From Sparassis latifolia (lineage: Eukaryota; Basidiomycota; Agaricomycetes; Polyporales; Sparassidaceae): DNA of 64,000 bases. Location of the stretch: contig CM031557.1 in the NCBI GenBank assembly GCA_018466975.1, positions 1,364,001 to 1,428,000 on the forward strand, read 5' to 3'. Shown here in pieces: positions 11,781-23,093 of this stretch (position 1 is its first letter; each line of letters opens with the position of its first letter). The position numbers and the translations under genes were made by a program. A model generated the notes under the pieces. That model did no database searches. It saw nothing but the letters and a program-made list of their open reading frames with translations, and had not been told where the DNA came from.

Positions 11781-13960
11781 TTATTGTTCCAACTCCAGCG
11801 TGGTTGCGTGTCTGCATCTCTGCAGAGCCTGAGAGAATAAATGCACACCTTCGATCTGTAGCTTTTCATGGAAGTGCTCCTGAACCCCTTTGAAGTCGTC
11901 GAGCTGGACATTCGTGAAGAGCATCCCGTGCAACAACACAAATTGGTCCACGAGTGTCGCATCAGGTGCTTGACGGCTCGCCTGCGCACATGGTGACCAG
12001 GGCGGGAGAACAGACTCTCGAGAAGTCGAAAACGGATGCAGTGTGATCATGCTGAGATACGCGTGAGCACCCTCTCCTGAAAAACAAACAGCACCGCCAC
12101 GCACCTCTTCACGAAATGGTGCACGCCACGGAAATCCTCCCGCCACCGTCCCTGTCCCGGCTGAGCAATCCAAGGTGGTGGTGGAGCTTTCCCGCACCGG
12201 GCATCGTCGCAAGTCCGCAAGCGTACCAGTCCCTAGCGATCATCCGCCGCTGCTCCTTCTCCGGCTCCATCTCCATTCATACGCGCAGCGGCAAGGCCAA
12301 CACTGGGTATGTTAGCGTTGGCGTTAGCATTCGGCCCATCATTCAGTTGTGAGGATGGCGGTGAGTCATCGATGGGCGCTGCGGGCGTCGGTGAGGCACG
12401 CTTCACCGAGGGAATCTCCGGATGGTCAGAAAGCGCAGACGCGTTCCGTGTAGCAAGCCAAGGAGTGTCAAGAGAATGGCTCGCTGCAATTGCAGAAGCT
12501 GTAGCAATTGCAGAAACGGTGAGCCGACCACCACTGGCCCGAAGGATGTGCTCATCATCAGAGCACCTCGACTCAACCGGCGCGAAACTCAGCGAGATTG
12601 TGCTCTCCCAGTGTAGAACGTGAACGCGCGGTAAATGAAATCCTGGCACGTGATTAGTGCATATCCATATATGGAAGGTGAGGTTGATCACCTTCTCGCG
12701 CAATTTCCGAACTTACAGGTGGCATCGAAGCGCGACGGAGGGACTGCAGGAGACGATTGAACGTAGTCGTCCAAAGGTGCATAATAATGTTGTACTTGGT
12801 CGGGATGTCACAGAGTGAGGAAGGTACGGCAGGCGCAAGTGTAAGTTGCAGGAGATTGTGCATCTTTTCGGCCAGCCTGTCATCGGAACGATGGATCAGC
12901 AGAATGAAGATGATCGTGAGGGAAACAACTCACTCTTTGTGATTCACAAGTAGCCTCCGCCACCGCTCTGCCTCCTCGTCCCCACGCTTCATCTCGCTTC
13001 CTCGCCGGCACGCCCCTTTATCAACACACCTATCCTTTGGCCCTCTCACTCACCTTCTTCGTCTCGATCTCAGTCTTCTCCCATGATCCGAGCTTCAAGC
13101 GCGCTGATCGCATGGTACAATTTCTTCAGCTGCGTAGAGAACGCATTCGCCCCGCTCGCGCTATCCTCTCCCTCTGGACGTCGCCCGTGACCTTTCGCAT
13201 TCGCAGAGTCGAATAGCGCAGAGGCTGCAGAGGACGTGTCCGTAGTGGCAGAAGACAACTTAAAATTAGACGAGATAGACGACTGAGCGTAAGAGGCAGA
13301 CGATGTCGAAGACGCGGAGACGTAGTCCCCAGAAGACTTGGGCGTTGGAGTCGGTCGGCCTAGGACTGCGCTCTGGTTCGCCCCATTTGGGGACGCGCAA
13401 GGACGTGAAAAGACGGAGAACCGGACAGGATCGTCCTTTCTGTGGTCGAATAGCTGTCGATGTCCGTCACCCGCAGTCACACCTGCTGTCCCTGATGGTG
13501 CGTCCATTGCGGCGGGGTCCGGAAGGTCCGGAAGGTGCGTACAAACTCGAGCCGCGGTCCGACATAGTGTCCGGTTCCGTGGTGAAGATAACCGGTTTGC
13601 GAATCGGGTCCGCGTTCGGGTTGTACAACACCCTGCTCGGGCTGCTTCCTCCTACCGCGCTCGCATAGTGTGGTTTTGAATGTGAGGCACGGGAGGAAGC
13701 CGCTGAGATCTTGAGGCAGCGGGAGATTTTGTCAGTGTCGGCCTCCATATGCAGTGAAGATGGCTGCGATACGATGATGTTGGGATTCGGAAGCAGGGGT
13801 GCGTGCAGCTTCCGGGGTGACGGTGGGCGAGGCGGTGGTATACGGGCAGTGGAACACGGTTGGGAGGACCGCTCGGCTTTTCTCTTGGACGAGACGAACT
13901 GTGAAGAAAATGAGATACGGAAAATTGAGCAAGTAATTCATAAAGTAAATTTCGGGCTCC
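11781..13960 (-). pseudogene. Est1/SMG7-like telomerase- and NMD-associated protein, decayed and C-terminally truncated
   Basis: Est1/SMG5-7 family proteins carry a TPR-like domain and act at telomeres or in nonsense-mediated mRNA decay. Recognisable blocks run in order on the minus strand: a Ser-rich N-terminus; HRQLFDHRKDDPVRFSVFSR (13470-13390); a helix TQLKKLYHAISALEARIMGE (13140-13075); RWRRLLVNHKE joined through an intron to LAEKMHNLLQLTLAPAVPSS (12880-12820) and KYNIIMHLW; DFIYRAFTFYTG; ARDWYACGLATMPGAGKLHH (12235-12180); then TLHPFSTSRESVLP and VDQFVLLHGMLFTNVQLDDF (11960-11905). Lesions seen: a frameshift near 13505, TGA just after IMGED (13070), frameshift then TGG-to-TGA at 12573-12575, and a frameshift near 12260. 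Several introns still have GT-AG ends. The C-terminal half of the family protein is absent. The family call rests on remembered block order, so it is good but not certain. Confidence 0.6.
12194..12241 (-). repeat. 48 bp Est1-like segment duplicated elsewhere
   Basis: This piece of the Est1-like exon recurs, inverted, at 19676-19723 with two mismatches by eye. Confidence 0.85.
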
Positions 13961-14153
13961 GTACGCTGCGCGCTGCCGCTGTAGGGCATCTTCTCGGCAA
14001 TGTCAGTTGGTTAGGCAGGCTCGTGCTCCTTGCCCTTCCTGGAGGCGATGGGGACAATTGGAAGAGAATCTTGCATGATGGGCAAACACAGATGCGAAGA
14101 CAGAGGAGGGGAAGGTCGTGAATGGAGGACAGTATTTGGTTGTTATGATAGAA

Positions 14154-14280
14154 GTGAGTCATGCAGGTGTCGGCGAGGCACGTTTAGCTGAGGAAATTGC
14201 TGGATGGTCTGCAAGTGTGGACACATTAATATTCAGTGCCGCAGGCCGGTGAATGTCAAGAGAATAGCTCACTGCATAGT
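14154..14280 (-). repeat. diverged partial duplication of the Est1-like gene
   Basis: It resembles 12360-12490 in the same orientation: the minus-strand frame reads DHPAISSAKRASPTPA here and DHPEIPSVKRASPTPA there. It shares the GTGAGTCAT and CAAGAGAATRGCTC landmarks, with small deletions and many substitutions. It is an isolated fragment upstream of the decayed gene. Confidence 0.65.
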
Positions 14281-15469
14281 CCCTACAGTGATTATGGAGA
14301 GCTGGGTAAGGTTTCTTCTTTGAAGCATAGACGACATACTCATACAAAGAGGATCTGAATGTCTACGAGCTTCTTATGAAAACCGTGAAGTAGGAAGGAA
14401 GAGCGCACACGTCTCCTCACCTACACGTCGGTCTCGCTTTTTTCTACCCACCCACCTCCCATTCTCTTTTCTCTAGCCTGGTTATGTATAAGGCTTTTGC
14501 GGCCTTTGGTGGTCCTTAAGTCGCGGGAAATGCACTGAACCGAGTTTATTCGGAAGGCAGGTTTTCAGCGAGTAAAGTAAAGACGAAAAACCCATCTACG
14601 CGGTTGAGCGCGTATTCAACGCCTCGGCTAACTCCGACGCCTCGACTACTCTATCCTTCTAATATCCTTACATTAGGTATGGTCTCGTCTCCCAGGCTGA
14701 CCCGCCATGGTGTGGCCGCGGGATCAACTTGCCAGGCTCCGAAGGTTCTGCGGGCCGATCTCGTCGGCGGTCCCCTTTTGGGAATTCGCGCCTCCGAGTT
14801 CCGCTCCCTCACGAAGCCCCGCAGAACCTTCCCCCCCCCCGTCGAAATTTGTATGCAACACTGCGTGGCGCATACACACGCGTTCTCTCCCGCGGACAAT
14901 TTTATTTACTCCGAAATAAAATTGTTCATTTCACGGCGCTTCCGTAGTTAGCGCGTTACATACAAAGCTAGAAATTAGGGGGGTTCAGTTATCTGCGAAA
15001 GCGGCTTTTCGTCGCTGTTGCTTAAGACCACATGACCTGAGAATCATGTGCACGTTGTTGTGTTCTAGCCGTGACTACGATCGCTCACTAGGGTTAGCTA
15101 GGGTTGGAAAGATGCAAAGGTTTGCCGGGCCGCAGATGGTGGCTGGATCCGACCCAATCTGGGAAAGCTAACTCCTCAAGTGGATACATCGGGGGTTTCC
15201 CGTGGACGACATTTGTCACGCTCTTGATGTATGACATAACGCGTTCAACTGCCGACTTGGGGCATAGTAGCGGCCATCAGATAACTGCCGGCGCGCAAGT
15301 TCGCGACCCTTTGTCGCTTCGGAGTTGTTGCGTCTCCCATTTATTAAGCTTTGTCTCTTCATGGAGAGCGATAAATTCAGGGGATGCGTCCGTCCAGTCC
15401 CCACTGTGCCTTCAACATCCAACTCCTCACTGTGCTCCACTCCAACGACTAACTTACCCTTTTAGCATC
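14281..15469. other. intergenic with solo LTR
   Basis: Holds the solo LTR at 14485-14672, a ten-C run near 14829-14838, and the upstream region of the zinc-cluster gene. No other gene supported. Confidence 0.5.
14485..14672 (-). mobile_element. solo LTR, same family as the element at 36006-38593
   Basis: A 188 bp sequence that on the minus strand starts TGTAAGGATATTAGA and ends CCTTATACA. It is nearly identical to both LTRs of the retroelement near 36-38.6 kb and closest to the 3' LTR (same GAATAAACTCGG variant, no 3 nt insertion). No internal region adjoins it. Flanks (GGTTA before, TTAGG after) do not form a clean target-site duplication. It probably arose by LTR-LTR recombination. Confidence 0.9.
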
Positions 15470-17167
15470 ATGTCCCAACACTCACTTCCGCTCTCCGCCA
15501 CAGACGTAGAGTCTGACCCGAAGTTTCTACCTACTCCAGTGGACATGTCGTATGACGACAGGACCTACCCATACCAGTTTGCGGGACACCAGTTCTGCCA
15601 CAGTCCCGACCGGGCAGCCCCCGGCGGGTCACCCGTCAATTGTAGCCCTTCGCATAACGTCGCACATCCCGACTTCTATCAGGAAGGCAGGTTGATTTTC
15701 TTCGATCAGGTTCGTGACTACTGGGTCACCCATTCACCTCCCGAGCTTGCTTAGTCTGCTATTCTATAGCAGGCTCACTGTGGCCGCGTCGATCCATGTG
15801 GTGCCGATTCATTCAAGTGGACGAAACATGGCTATGAGAACTTCTTGCCCGGGCACAACGGCATCTGGCCACACTGGCAGGAATACCAGGAGGGCAGCCT
15901 GTTGCTGCAGCGACTCTCCTCCCACGAGGAACTCCAGCTTTCGTGCATATCTACTAGCGAGACACCTCAGGGCCAGCAAACGGTGGATGGGCGTTCTTCT
16001 GCTACTGTCTCTGGTTCCGTACGAGCGTTTCGAGACCACGTGCTCAATTCGAGCTACAGCGAGGCGTCTCGCACCCCGTGCTATCCGTCGACATCCACAG
16101 TCTCCGACTCGCAGATATTATCCGATTCTCCCGCTGAAGCAAGCACGTTCTTCTGCGTTCCTGTCAATGCTCAGCTTCCTGGAGAAGCGTACGCTCAGTA
16201 CTACTCGGTAAATAACTGTCAATCCTTTTTTACTCTTAGTGACGTCGTTTTGACCTCATCATCAAGGGTTCTGGTCTCTCACTCTCGTTACAACATACCA
16301 GCTTCTCTCCGTGTCCTGACGTACCCGCCGGCTTCTCGGGCTCTTCTGACTACTCGAACTCGCAAGATCGGAGTCATGTCCCTGCTTATTCGCAACCAGG
16401 ATTTCTTATGGGACGTACGCGGTGTGACGACAACCTAGGTGTGTAGTGAGAATGAACGACTGCCTAAAAATACGGCCTCACACTTTTACATCAGGTCACT
16501 GCGCAAACAAGGATTCTACTGACCGCTGGGCAGCCAGTAGCTATGACCACCGCTACCCATATCCCCAGTCGCTTGCGAACTATCCTACTCTCGTATCTGT
16601 TCAGTCCCAATCTGAGCCAATCCCGCAGCCATCCGAGCAGCGACGCTATACCGTCGCACTGCACAACTCTCCGCCTTGTGCCTACTCCTATCCTCGCTTC
16701 ACCGAGACAGAATCTCCACTCTCTTCGCACGTTCACGCACCTCAGCCGCATCCGTGGCCCATGCTCCCACCTCCAGCGGTGGCGGAGGATCCTTCGCTCG
16801 CTATTCATGGTTCCATGCACTCCGGCGTCTCCTCTGCTCCGACAGTAACGCACTCTCTACCCCTCGTAGAGTACAACCCGAAGAAGCCGCTCACTTTGGC
16901 GTGTTTTTTCTGTCGCAGGCGCAAGATCGCTTGTGTAAGTCCACTCCCCCAGAAGAAGGATCGGACATGCAAGTGCGTCTCTTCTTGCGATACTGGTGAT
17001 ACATGCTTACTTCCGTCGCTGACCTCTTGTTATTTCACTTTAGTCAGTGCGCTCATCGCAGCCTCAAGTGTGTCTATCCCGACGTGTCGCGTAGGGGCAT
17101 GCGGCAGAAATTGCTCTACAACAAAGACCCCATCCCCGTAGTACCACCGCTCCTGCATGTAGTCTGA
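15470..17167 (+). CDS. Zn(2)Cys(6) zinc-cluster transcription factor with C-terminal DNA-binding domain, 482 aa
   Basis: Fungal binuclear zinc-cluster regulator, a nuclear sequence-specific DNA-binding protein. Exons 15470-15709, 15773-16207, 16267-16438, 16495-16972 and 17044-17167 join in phase across 56-71 bp GT-AG introns to 483 codons with no internal stop. Most of the protein is Ser/Pro/Tyr/Gln-rich and looks disordered. Near the C-terminus (about residues 419-451) lies ACFFCRRRKIAC, then RTCNQCAHRSLKC after the last intron. That gives C-x2-C-x6-C-x11-C-x2-C-x6-C, the full set of six zinc ligands, followed by a basic SRRGMRQK linker. The last intron falls inside the cluster, between ligands four and five. 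No fungal middle-homology region is visible. Target genes cannot be inferred. Confidence 0.88.
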
Positions 17168-17260
17168 TTCGCTCTGCTTCGAGCTTCAAGCAACAACATG
17201 TCTTCAATAGAGTGATTAGATATCAATGTGTAGTCAGTAATTACTTCATATTGCAATAGA

Positions 17261-19152
17261 TCATTTAGAAACAGGAAGAGACAGCACGAGCGATAAAAGG
17301 AAGCGACGGAACCAGCGCATACGGTCCTGGTGAAGTCCAGTCCCTGTGTATCCCCTTAGGACAGCGGCTATGCATGCAAGCACCCAGACACCGCAATCAT
17401 GAGAATTGCTTTGCTTGGGCGAAAGCTGACGTGAGAGGCTACGCGTGAGATGAACTGGATGCGGAAGCACAGGAAGGGACCACGTACAGCTAGTGGGTGA
17501 GCATGCCAAATGGATGCCTTTGTTGCTCGCCTCATGGGATTTCCACGCTCTTCGGCGATCCTGCGCAAACGATAAATCATTCCAAGCGTATCCTGCAAGC
17601 CTCACGAAGCTAAGTAGAGATCAACTTGGATCACTACAAAGACTCACCCGAACATCCACCTTCCAAGAATTTTCAATAGCTAGGCTATCGAAGTGGTGGA
17701 TTCTCCGCTGGGTATGGTAGACAACACACAACACCCAATGTCCTGGTGCAGCACGTCTATGTATCGGCATGATCCATACATCACAATCCCAGAATTTGGA
17801 GTTGTGCAGCATTCTCCATAGCGCGTCGTCTTCGGATTTGCTTCGGTACATTGTCAAGGCATAAGTGGGGAGAATAGCAAAATGATCGGAAGAGTCTGTC
17901 CTAAAATAGCTCCTCAACAACTGGCAACAGCCATTGAGACATCCATCGTTCAAGAATTCTGTGGGATTGCAGAGCCTAGTGATATCTCCAATGTCGAAGT
18001 ATAACTGGATAGAGTTTCTGGCACCTGCACGAACCCTGGCTCCGAGATCTGTCGATGATGTAGTATTGAACTCAATGTGACTGATGTCGTCCATATTATC
18101 CGCTGAGCTTTGAGGCTATCAGTACTGAGTGAGCGAAGACACTTACTACCTGTGGTACAATGGATGACGCACAGGAAGATCAGAGAAAAATTTTACCCAG
18201 CATTCCGGACTCTGTCGGTTAACATTCATCAGGACCAGCGGGAGCAATATCAGAATGGTTAAGCACCAAATCTGGGCCTGAGCTCGTATCTTCAACCAAC
18301 TGTCCTCTGACTTGCATGCGGAGAACACGATACCAACGGATTGCAGTGGTAAGTCCTTGTGGAAATGCCTCATCCAAAAGGTTTTTCTGTCGAGGAACTT
18401 GATTGAGTACATGTTCCAGGGACATTGACCAGCTGTCGCACCTCCAGTTCAGTTTTCGGAAAACCTCGGAAAGTGTAGAAGGATCTCAAAGCAGTTATCA
18501 ACTTGTTCAGATCACCCAAGGAAGACGAGCAGAGCACAGAGTGTAATTCAAGAAGGTCAATCCCAAATGCGACACGAGGTTTTTGAGGAGACATTGGAAA
18601 TAACCCATTCTCCAAGAGGAGCTCGAGGGTACCTGGGCATGCACAGGTAGATAATTCTGTCACAAATAAACCTGAATGCGTAGGTGAACCAATTTTCTCG
18701 TTAGTCATAGGCGATTCAAGTGGATTCTATTACTCACAGTCGATGAAAACACACAGCAGAGGTGCGGCGCGCGCTTTGCATGAGGCAGTCTGACACTGCA
18801 GATCCATATTGGATGATAGATGCCTGATCTCCCCTCTAGTTGTCTGTAAGTACCGCGACAGAGGTTCCGCCAAGGTAGGGACAATAGAAGTCCATGAAAC
18901 GACGTCATGACAGACATCTCCTTCGGTGAGGGAGATCTGCGGCAAGTGAGTCTCCAAAGTGCGATCCATCACAATTTCATGAATACGGTCGTCAACTTCA
19001 GCATCCTCTCGAAAAGAGTCAGGCTTGCCTTGAGTGGCAAATTGAAGAGGGATTTCATAACTTTTACAAAGCTGGGCCACTTCTTCAGCAAGCCGAAGAC
19101 GTTCTAGACGGTGGCCAGGGCGAACGACAATGTCTGTTCCGCTGCTGGGCAT
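17261..19152 (-). CDS. KDZ-transposon-associated protein with C-terminal Ulp1-type cysteine protease
   Basis: Ulp1 (C48) proteases cleave SUMO-like modifiers; fungal transposons often carry such domains. Exon 19152-18738 joins across a 66 bp intron to an exon starting at 18671, which carries TELSTCACPGTLELLLENGL, PRVAFGIDLLELHS and ALRSFYTFRGF. I associate this pattern with cysteine-cluster regions of KDZ transposon proteins. The C-terminal exons are clean: ~18094-17648, 17592-17488 and 17413-17261 (introns 55 and 74 bp). They hold PGHWVLCVVYHTQRRIHHFD (catalytic His and Asp) and QSNSHDCGVWVLACIAAVLR (oxyanion Gln and catalytic Cys). Between 18410 and 18094 I cannot settle the frame: an AIRWYRVLRMQV segment and a CWVKFFSDLP segment lie in different frames, so a lesion or missed intron is possible. 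No KDZ transposase core is present. Confidence 0.65.
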
Positions 19153-20128
19153 CGACCTATTGTGTGTATATTGGACAGATTAGAGAACATCATGGTATAT
19201 CCTCAAGATCAGAGTGAGCACGACGAGATGGGACTTACAAGTGGAGATAACAGTTTCAGCCACAGTTTCAGCCGTGAGTGAGAAAATGGTCGGCTTGAGA
19301 TAGAGTGCAAAAAGACTATTTCTATTTTCTGGTCGTTTGGCGTTGATTTATTAGCTGGAGATCGTCGTTGTGCAACTGCGTTGAGTACAGATACAGCGGT
19401 AGGGCGCACGAGATATCATCGAGAGGCACACACCACTACCTCCCAGGCTACCCATACTGGCGTCAACTTTGGTAATCAAATGAGCTCCATTGGGAACGGG
19501 TTAGATTCGTGACCGTGCCTATGTTGGATCCTGTTTTGGATGCGCTTTCTACAGAGGCAGTGCGCAACGGAGCTCTAACGTTACTGGCTGAATAAGGAGC
19601 AAGCTTGGCGTGGAAACAGATTTAATCTCGATCTACATTGCGATCTCTTGCTCACAACTGCCAGTGCTCAGCCACGATCGCTAGGGACTGGTACGCTCGC
19701 GGACTTGCGACGATGCCTGGTGCATAGCTAGCTCGCGACGTCGGTTCCATCTGATTAAGTATATTTTGCTTGTCTTGTCCCAGTTAGTATGACATCGTGC
19801 AAGCTAAGTTTGGGCATGATGCGTGCACTGGCACATTTAACCCAATAATTAAAAACCTCCGATCTCTGGTGTACAATCCTCTCTGACTGAACAGCAATGA
19901 GGCAATGAGGTCACATTGGTATGCCATGATACTGACATCTAGTATACTGGTCATTCAAATATCATGTCTTGATGGTTTGTGGACTATAAGTTCCCGGCGT
20001 ATGTTGTGAGCAAATGAGTGAGAGTGCATTTGTTGGTAACTTTTGATTGTAATACTCATTTACAATAAAATAAAGTACACCCGTGATAGCTTACTCAGTT
20101 CGTGTGCCGACTGTTTCAGTGAAATAAA
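19153..20128. other. intergenic
   Basis: No gene supported. It contains the inverted 48 bp Est1-like fragment at 19676-19723. Confidence 0.5.
19676..19723 (+). repeat. inverted 48 bp fragment of the Est1-like gene
   Basis: Matches 12194-12241 in reverse complement with two mismatches. In the plus frame it encodes ARDWYARGLATMPG. Surrounding sequence is not similar to the gene. Confidence 0.85.
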
Positions 20129-20189
20129 TTGCTAGTGCAATACATAACTGCTACCTACAGAGCTACTTCGTCTGCATGGATCGGTAGGG

Positions 20190-20900
20190 TTCCCAATGGG
20201 GTAAGTGTTGTACATCTCTTATCTAGATCCACTGGCTGCGACACGCCCTTCCCGAACCCGCACAGCGAGCACCTCTCTGCCACCCAGCTCCGGCCTCTCG
20301 TACGGCGCGATCTTCAAGCAGGTCGAAGGGTCTCTAAAGCGCCTGAACATCACATACATCGACCTCCTCCTGATTCACCGTTGCCCGTAGAGGAGACAAT
20401 GAAGGCGCTACACGACCTCGTGGACAGTGGATAAGCGGGGCTGGACCAAATTCGTTAGCATGCAGGATGAGTACTCTCTGCTGTACCGCGAGGAGGTAGG
20501 TTGTCGCCTGCACTTCTGTCATCCGACATGATCTCTGACGCACCTTAGGAACATGAGATGATCGTGTACTGCAACTTCAATGGCATGGGCTGATCTCCTG
20601 GGCTCCACTCAGACTCCATCAAGGCGATGCTAGAGAGTAAGGTCAAGGAGTCCGACAAGGTCATCATCCCCCATGTGGAGAAACTCGCCAAGAAGAAGGG
20701 CGTCGTGATGGTGCAAATCGGGTTGGCGTGGATTCAGATGAAAGTGACCCACCCAATTGTGGGCTGTAGCTCTGTTTCGCGCTTGGAGGACGTGATCGTG
20801 AAGGGCGTGGACCTCACTCCGGAGGAAACTGCACACCTTGAGGTGCCGTATGTTCACGTTGATGTATCTTTACCTGATCTAACACTGATCACTCGTGCCG
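20190..20900 (+). pseudogene. aldo/keto reductase relic
   Basis: AKR enzymes reduce carbonyls with NADPH. Recognisable blocks: LKRLNITYIDLLLIHRCP and [14 protein letters not shown] (20325-20431), then [19 protein letters not shown] (20440-20490), an apparent intron, EHEMIVYCNFNGMG, and KVIIPHVEKLAKKKGVVMVQ, IGLAWIQMKVTHPIVGCSSV and LTPEETAHLE (20660-20845). The Tyr-containing catalytic N-terminal part is missing. After DSG a stop adjoins KRGW, consistent with loss of the segment normally linking them, and GLISWAP is split by a frameshift near 20590. The order and spacing otherwise fit the family. Confidence 0.75.
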
Positions 20901-20947
20901 ATACGCCGCTCCCATCACCTACCGGGCCCCGCGAATACCAACCTTGA

Positions 20948-22007
20948 CACTGTAAATTATTCGGACTGTGTGCACAGCACCATGCGACGGGAGCAATTTC
21001 TGCAACAAGTCGTGCAGAACACGAACGTAGATACTGACCTTCATGTCTATTAGGTGGTGAACTCGTGGAGGAGCGCGAGGATCATGATGGCTGTCCTGAA
21101 CTTCGGCTCTCTCCTGGAGTATGGCCGGCCAAACGCTGCACTTCACCGTGTCGCAGGGATTGGTGGCCCCAGGGGGCTATTGGTAGGCGGTCGCGTGAAG
21201 CTGATGTCCAAGAAGCCGAGGTAGACGAGAAGAAGATGGACGTCGATGTCAATGACATCGACCATTTCCGATGCATGTGTCGCCCATACTCGACGATGCA
21301 GCGGCAAGCACTGAGCCCCAGATCCCTCCACCCCTCAAGCTGCTGGTTTGGTATGATCGACTGTCTCGTCATTATTGTCGTGCATCTTAGGTTCATGCAT
21401 ACAGTCTTAGATCCTACCCACTACCCGTGATGTGTGTGCTATCGCTATCTCCAGGCTCAAATCCACAAACCAACGCAACTGCGTGTTTGGTGTTTTTCTA
21501 CAATCGACCAACCGACGGCGGCGGGCCGTCACCACCGAACTTCAGAAATTCAAGTCCCCCCTTACATAATTTGCAAGCAAGGTCTCCGCCGTCGGCAGGC
21601 GGCCTTTCCCTAGTAGAAACAAAATGGAGAAAATTATATCCAGCTGCGGGGTGGTCGCCGTAATAAGGGGGACAAGGCTCGAAGTCGCTCGGCTGCCTGT
21701 GGATTTATGAGCGCCTCTCCGCGTAGCCAGTCTGCTGAGGAGCATTGCAAGGACATGGATGTCATCATAGTACATGGAACACATTACATTATGAGAAAAG
21801 CAACGGACGCATAGCAGACGAAAGCACTACATGATAGGCCACACGCCCAAGGGTATGCTATACAGTCACGCTCGTTCCGACGAGTACGCGTGCCAGTGAT
21901 TGAGAGCCGGCTGGTTGGAGGCAAAAGGGGGCAAGGAAACGCTGTAGCCGTTCGCGTGAGGCTTATTATGACGCTGCTCGCCAAGTACTCCATCAGCTCA
22001 ACCGGAG
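20948..22007. other. intergenic
   Basis: Nothing I can support as a gene. It includes the downstream flank of the aldo/keto reductase relic and of the bZIP gene. Confidence 0.45.
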
Positions 22008-23027
22008 CTAGCGCAGGGCACGAGAACGTACCGAGTAGGGGTCTTCTTCAAGTTTGACTAGTTCGTACTGGGTAGGTGTGTGTGAGTACTGCGACAGCAC
22101 GTTAGAAATCGGCGACGGCGCGGCCCGATGTTGAGAATGTGGCGAGGGCATGTAATCAGAGGGCTGTCGAACAGAATTTCACTAGGATCCGAGTCCGTGC
22201 TCTGAGCATGCAGAGGCCTGCAGCAGGGTCACAGGATACAGAAAAACACTCGCCGAGAACGAAGGGCTTGAAGCACTAGTAGTACTCGATCCCGACGGAG
22301 TGCCAGGCATCTGGTAAGACAGTCCATACGAAGGATAAAGCGTAGAGGACTGAGATTTAGGGTATGGTATGGCCTGTGGCGAATGTTGAGAAAAGTGAGT
22401 CGAGGAGGGTATCACCAGCGGAGGCGGTGGACTATGTGAATGAGGCTCATTGGAATGCTGCGAAGATAGATAGTCGGTTGCGCACAGGATATGTAGGCGA
22501 CTGGACCTACTAGATAGATATCACCGGACTCGACGGTCCTCCTGCGTCTGAGATCGCGCTCTGAGAGACGGTCATCACTCGCCGCGAAGTGTTCGCGGCG
22601 GTTGACGTCTGGTCGCAATTGCGCATTGCGCAGTTCGACCTGTTGGCGCAGCTCGTCCAGTTCGCGATGGAGGAGTTCATTTTCCTGCTCCAATTCACGG
22701 ATTCGGAGCAGAGGCGGAGGCAGCGCAGCCACCTGGTCCGGCGAAAGTGCTAGCACTGTCTGCAGCTTCGTCACTGTTTGTTCCAGCTGCAACCTCAATT
22801 TGATCAGCATTGCGCCTTTGAAGACCTTCGCAATTCTTACCTGATCAATGTATGCCTTCCGCTTCGCACGGTGCCTGGCTTGGGCTATGTAATAGTCAGT
22901 GATGAGCGGGTAAGGCTCGAAACGACTGCTTGCCTTTAGCATTCCGAGAGCGTTCAGGTCTGTCAGAGTGCTCGGAACGCTGCTCGGAGGAAGCACGAGC
23001 AGTGGACAACGAAGGTGACGGCGTCAT
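22008..23027 (-). CDS. bZIP transcription factor, about 264 aa
   Basis: Nuclear dimeric DNA-binding regulator. Exons 23027-22934, 22884-22841, 22786-22511, 22457-22233 and 22163-22008 sum to 265 codons in one frame. The basic region SRNAKAQARHRAKRKAYIDQ (residues 27-46) fits N-x7-R (N29, R37), and the first zipper leucine L47 lies exactly ten residues after R37. The coil then runs LEQTVTKLQTVLAL and, after a Pro-rich break, LRIRELEQENELLHRELDEL. The first intron (22885-22933) appears to use a GC donor and sits inside the basic region; the second separates basic region and zipper. The C-terminal half is Ser/Pro-rich. The last intron (22164-22232) is the least certain: without it the frame stops at 22182. 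A TATAAG motif lies 61 bp upstream of the start. Confidence 0.85.
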
Positions 23028-23087
23028 GTAACGGGGTACGAACGTGATCGAGGTTGGAAAATGTTGGAGGATCGGAGCCAGGGCACG

Positions 23088-23093
23088 CTTATA
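23088..23093 (-). promoter_or_regulatory. TATA-like box of the bZIP gene
   Basis: TATAAG on the minus strand, about 61 bp before the ATG at 23027. Position and orientation fit a core promoter; not tested. Confidence 0.4.

Noticed and set aside
12309..12623. Plus-strand ORFs across 12.1-12.6 kb
   Set aside because: Antisense to the Est1-like exons, whose minus-strand frames show recognisable family blocks.
14743..14829. Inverted repeat AAGGTTCTGCGGG / CCCCGCAGAACCTT
   Set aside because: Real but with a loop of about 60 nt and no neighbouring element ends or gene end; too weak to call a feature.
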